Made by a program: the position numbers and the translations under genes
Part shown: positions 61,150 to 64,000 of the stretch, piece by piece
Layout: the number at the start of each line of letters is the position of its first letter
How positions within the stretch are numbered: the stretch's first letter is position 1
Notes under the pieces: generated by a model
The model's input: the letters and a program-made list of their open reading frames with translations, nothing else
The model's database searches: none
Told to the model about the DNA's origin: nothing
From: Agrypnus murinus
Taxonomy: Eukaryota; Arthropoda; Insecta; Coleoptera; Elateridae
Assembly: GCA_929113105.1 (NCBI GenBank)
Contig: OV816026.1
Span: 157,334,567-157,398,566, forward strand
DNA length: 64,000 nt
Direction: 5' to 3'

Positions 61150-61270
61150 TAATAGCTATTTATGTAACAAGTACATAATGTAGGACTTTATCGACAAGCC
61201 TAGTTTATGGCCGAGCGAGCGAAGCGAGCAAGGCCTATAAAAAGGGCGAGTCTATAAGGTCCGATTATGT
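61150..61270. repeat. Hairpin E with TAATAGCTATTTA border
   Basis: The border TAATAGCTATTTATGTAACA, then AGT (61150-61172), is followed by an imperfect stem. Arms 61173-61209 and 61232-61270 run outward as ACATAAT / ATTATGT and inward as ATGGCC / GGCCTAT. The centre is GAGCGAGCGAAGCGAGC. Confidence 0.75.
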
Positions 61271-62938
61271 AAGAGTTGCATGCAAAATTGGGTAATTATA
61301 AAAAAAATCAGTTTATAAATTTGACATCTATTCTTGACAGAAGAAAATTTGACATGTAATATACAATTGTCATACTTTATTTTACTACTATATACTTTAT
61401 TTTACTACTACCACTTTATTTTACGAGTACAATAATAAGCCAGTTCACTGCCGCAAAACAATACAATAAACAGTACTTTATAATGCAATCGGACATAAAA
61501 TGATTTATAAATCCTTTTATATTTTTAAGCCCCACGTTGAGAATTAGATTATTAGGTGATGTAAAACTTTAAATAAAAATATACTAAATACTTTAATTGA
61601 TTAATATTAATTTTCTATTTACCCTGTAGGCTAACTCCGTCTTCTCAAATTTGTTTGAGCAAGAAGCCAACATAAAGCACCAAATAATAATCTTACCAAT
61701 CTTAATACATGTAAAAGCTTACTTCAAAAAACACACCTGGAGTTCTGCAGCTGGACGAGAAATATTTTTATAATCTGTGCTATTGAATGTTTGAATACTA
61801 GTATAACACAATAAATAAACAAATATTTATAAACTATCAACACAGATTTTCTTTATTTCATATATAAAGAAAAATTAAATAAAACGGAATACAAATCAAA
61901 ATTCGAACAAAATAGAAATGACATTTTATTTTGTTTATAGCTTGACAATAATGCTATAACAATCTTCATTTTAGCAAACCTCTATAACTAAAATTTAATG
62001 TATTACAAATATTGCTAAACAGCTGCATCCTTTAATTTAAATTATATTTTTTATTAAAGAGAAATGTTTGATTTCCGATCAGAAAATATTTAAATATTCC
62101 CACTTAATTTGGAAAAAATTCATCACGAGACACTATCCTTATATCCCCGGTGATAAATAGGGCGGTAAAGTACACACTACGCAAAGTTTATTTACTCCTT
62201 AGAATATAAAACTTTAGGGGAGCATAATCATCAAACTACATACGACCGGAATGGGGACTCAATATGGCGGCAGAAGCGCCCCTAAGGTCGGTCAGCCGGG
62301 CGAATGCCCGGGGCCCCGAGGGCTATCTTATTTTAATCGACAACACAATATATATCTTAGACATTAATAAAATACGCTGAGAGATAGGCGTTTGATGCAA
62401 GTTCTTATACATAAAACTAAAGCTTACTTTTGAAATGAAGCGCATCAAATTTCCAAACTGCTACCGTTTCAACGTTTTTATAAACGAAAAAACGGCGAGA
62501 CGTTTGTGACCGGATAGTCCCGTGCCGCTGGTCGGGCTAATAAAACTAGTTGTGGGGGTAGTGGAAAAATCCCGCTCGCCCGGCCCATCTAGCAACACTG
62601 GTTAGTAGTGGTGTGTTTTAACGCTACTTGTAACACCCAATACCAAAGCGTCGAGAAATAAAAATATGACTAATACCTCTCGAGATTTCAAGATAAACAA
62701 TAGAGGATCGTTATAGCATTTTGTTATCGGGAGTACCTACTTACAATAAAGTTGGTGCATTGTTACCCGAATGCACGTCTATGGTACTCTTGAAAGTTGC
62801 TTGAATTGCCAAACCAGTGGAAGTGATAGAATCAGCAATATATAAAAATATATATTCAGTATTAAAATAAAGATGGATATACTTCATATTTCAATGCTTC
62901 TCGTAAGCAGGTCTCACACAGCAGCTAAGCGTTGTAAC
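61271..62938. other. No gene seen; hAT-like GC patch near 62281-62330
   Basis: AT-rich except 62270-62330, which has CAGCCGGGCGAATGCCCGGG, then GCCCC, a sequence style common at hAT-like element ends. Its partner is not certain. Confidence 0.4.
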
Positions 62939-63381
62939 GGGGCCTCGTAATGGGGAGAGGGGATAGCTGTAATGATTCAGAACATATTTTCCTTATCAAC
63001 ATGTGGTCACTTCATGCTACTTTTCGAAAAAACCGCATTTTAAATTTTAAGTGCCCTAATTGTACTCACATTACATTAAAAATATTAAACACAAAAAAAT
63101 CTTGAAACTTTAAAATGTTGTTTATTTCGTATTTTTAATGTATTGTGAGTACAATGGGTGTACTTGAAATTTAAAATGCGATTTTCTCGAAAACTAGCAA
63201 GAAACCACCACATGTTGATAAGGAAAATATGTTCTAAATCCTCTATTACAGCTACCCATCATTACGATGATTGTAGTTATATTAATTACATCCTGTATAT
63301 TTATCTATTCACGTTTTTATTTACTGAGGGGCCCCACTCCCTATTTGTGCCCGGGGCCTCAAAATCCAAAGGACGGCGCTG
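62939..63381. mobile_element. Fold-back element with arms of about 130 bp
   Basis: Arm 62962-63093 is the diverged inverse of 63123-63255. Shared words are AGAACATATTTTCCTTATCA, then ACATGTGGT, then CGCATTTTAAATTT and TTGTACTCACA. The flanks are also inverted: GGGGCC...GGGGAGAGGGG (62939-62963) against CCCCACTCCC...CCCGGGGCC (63331-63358). Non-coding. Confidence 0.8.
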
Positions 63382-64000
63382 TATGGCGGAGTAGGTATTT
63401 GTAATTAGATATTTCCATTAGCGGTTCCCACTGTCTGGAAATGTGCACATAAACTACGTAACCTCAATTTTAAAACATAGTATTTTGAAATTAATCTTAG
63501 AATATAAATTGTATATTTAATACTTTAAACAAACGAATACTTGCTTATGAAATGTAATTCCCTTCTTCGCATTTGATAGAGTTCAAGAATAACCACTCGG
63601 TTATAACCATGTAGGTGGTGTCTAATGGCGGCCAGTATGACATCATATCCGTCGCTTTTAAAGCTATTGCGCCGGGTAGTTATGCTTCTTCCTACAGTTT
63701 TTATTCTAAAGTTTACTCTTTATTTACAAAAAAACATGATGGTACATAATCAGACGTTTATTTAATAAATTTGTAGCCAGAGAGGCATAGATCTCGCCTT
63801 TTGATTTGTACTAACTGAAATTGTTTTCTTTTGTAGGTCCTTTTATAAGTTTCGTTAAAAACAATCGAAAAACCTGAACTTTTCTTTAAATCAATTATTT
63901 ATAACGTTACAAAAATTAAACATGTGATCATAATTAAATTACCTAAACCTAAAAAGACAAATAAAACGATATAGTACACTTATGATCAAAATTGATTCCT
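63382..64000. other. No feature seen
   Basis: AT-rich to the window end. Confidence 0.5.

Overview
The window is eukaryotic nuclear DNA, AT-rich and crowded with decayed mobile elements. It is most likely from an insect. The signs are short GT-AG introns, CCTAACCTAACC words, tRNA-derived SINEs, a Crypton-like tyrosine recombinase gene, a PIF/Harbinger element, a mariner derivative, a Jockey-type LINE tail, a Gypsy-type gag with LTR, hAT-type MITEs and a pogo-like MITE. The order cannot be fixed from the sequence. There are no operons, rRNA genes, CRISPR arrays or bacterial features.

Layout. 1-2.6 kb: AT-rich DNA, a SINE piece and a fold-back repeat. 2.67-4.55 kb: a spliced, apparently intact tyrosine recombinase gene (363 aa) with a hairpin on each side. 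5.7-8.4 kb: a less AT-rich stretch with no repeats that I recognise. 8.43-8.76 kb: a hAT-type MITE with perfect 8-bp target duplication. 9.31-9.46 kb (minus): first coding exon of a CAMK-like Ser/Thr kinase, the only clear host gene exon. 10.4-15.2 kb: a SINE, a minisatellite, a decayed element-borne gene and a large nested inverted repeat. 16-25.9 kb: a tRNA-like repeat, several hairpins and otherwise featureless DNA. 25.96-30.64 kb: a 4.7-kb PIF/Harbinger element holding its two decayed genes, a fold-back mariner and a solo LTR. 35.2-35.8 kb: Jockey tail. 39.7-40.4 kb: a hairpin and a possible small spliced ORF. 44.4-47.6 kb: a MITE, a Tc1-like remnant, Gypsy pol and gag remnants and an LTR. 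48.1-48.7 kb: a pogo-like MITE with another MITE inside. 53.5-57.3 kb: hAT-like ends, a SINE and two palindromes inside a second tRNA-like repeat. 61-63.4 kb: a hairpin and a large palindrome.

The main unexplained pattern is a set of about ten hairpins. They share a short AT-rich border (TAATAGTTATTTA or close variants, usually followed by CAAG), while their stems are unrelated in sequence. One lies just downstream of the recombinase gene, and several carry the word GGTCGTAGATAA or its inverse. I propose that these are the ends or short relatives of one mobile family. A link to the recombinase is inference.
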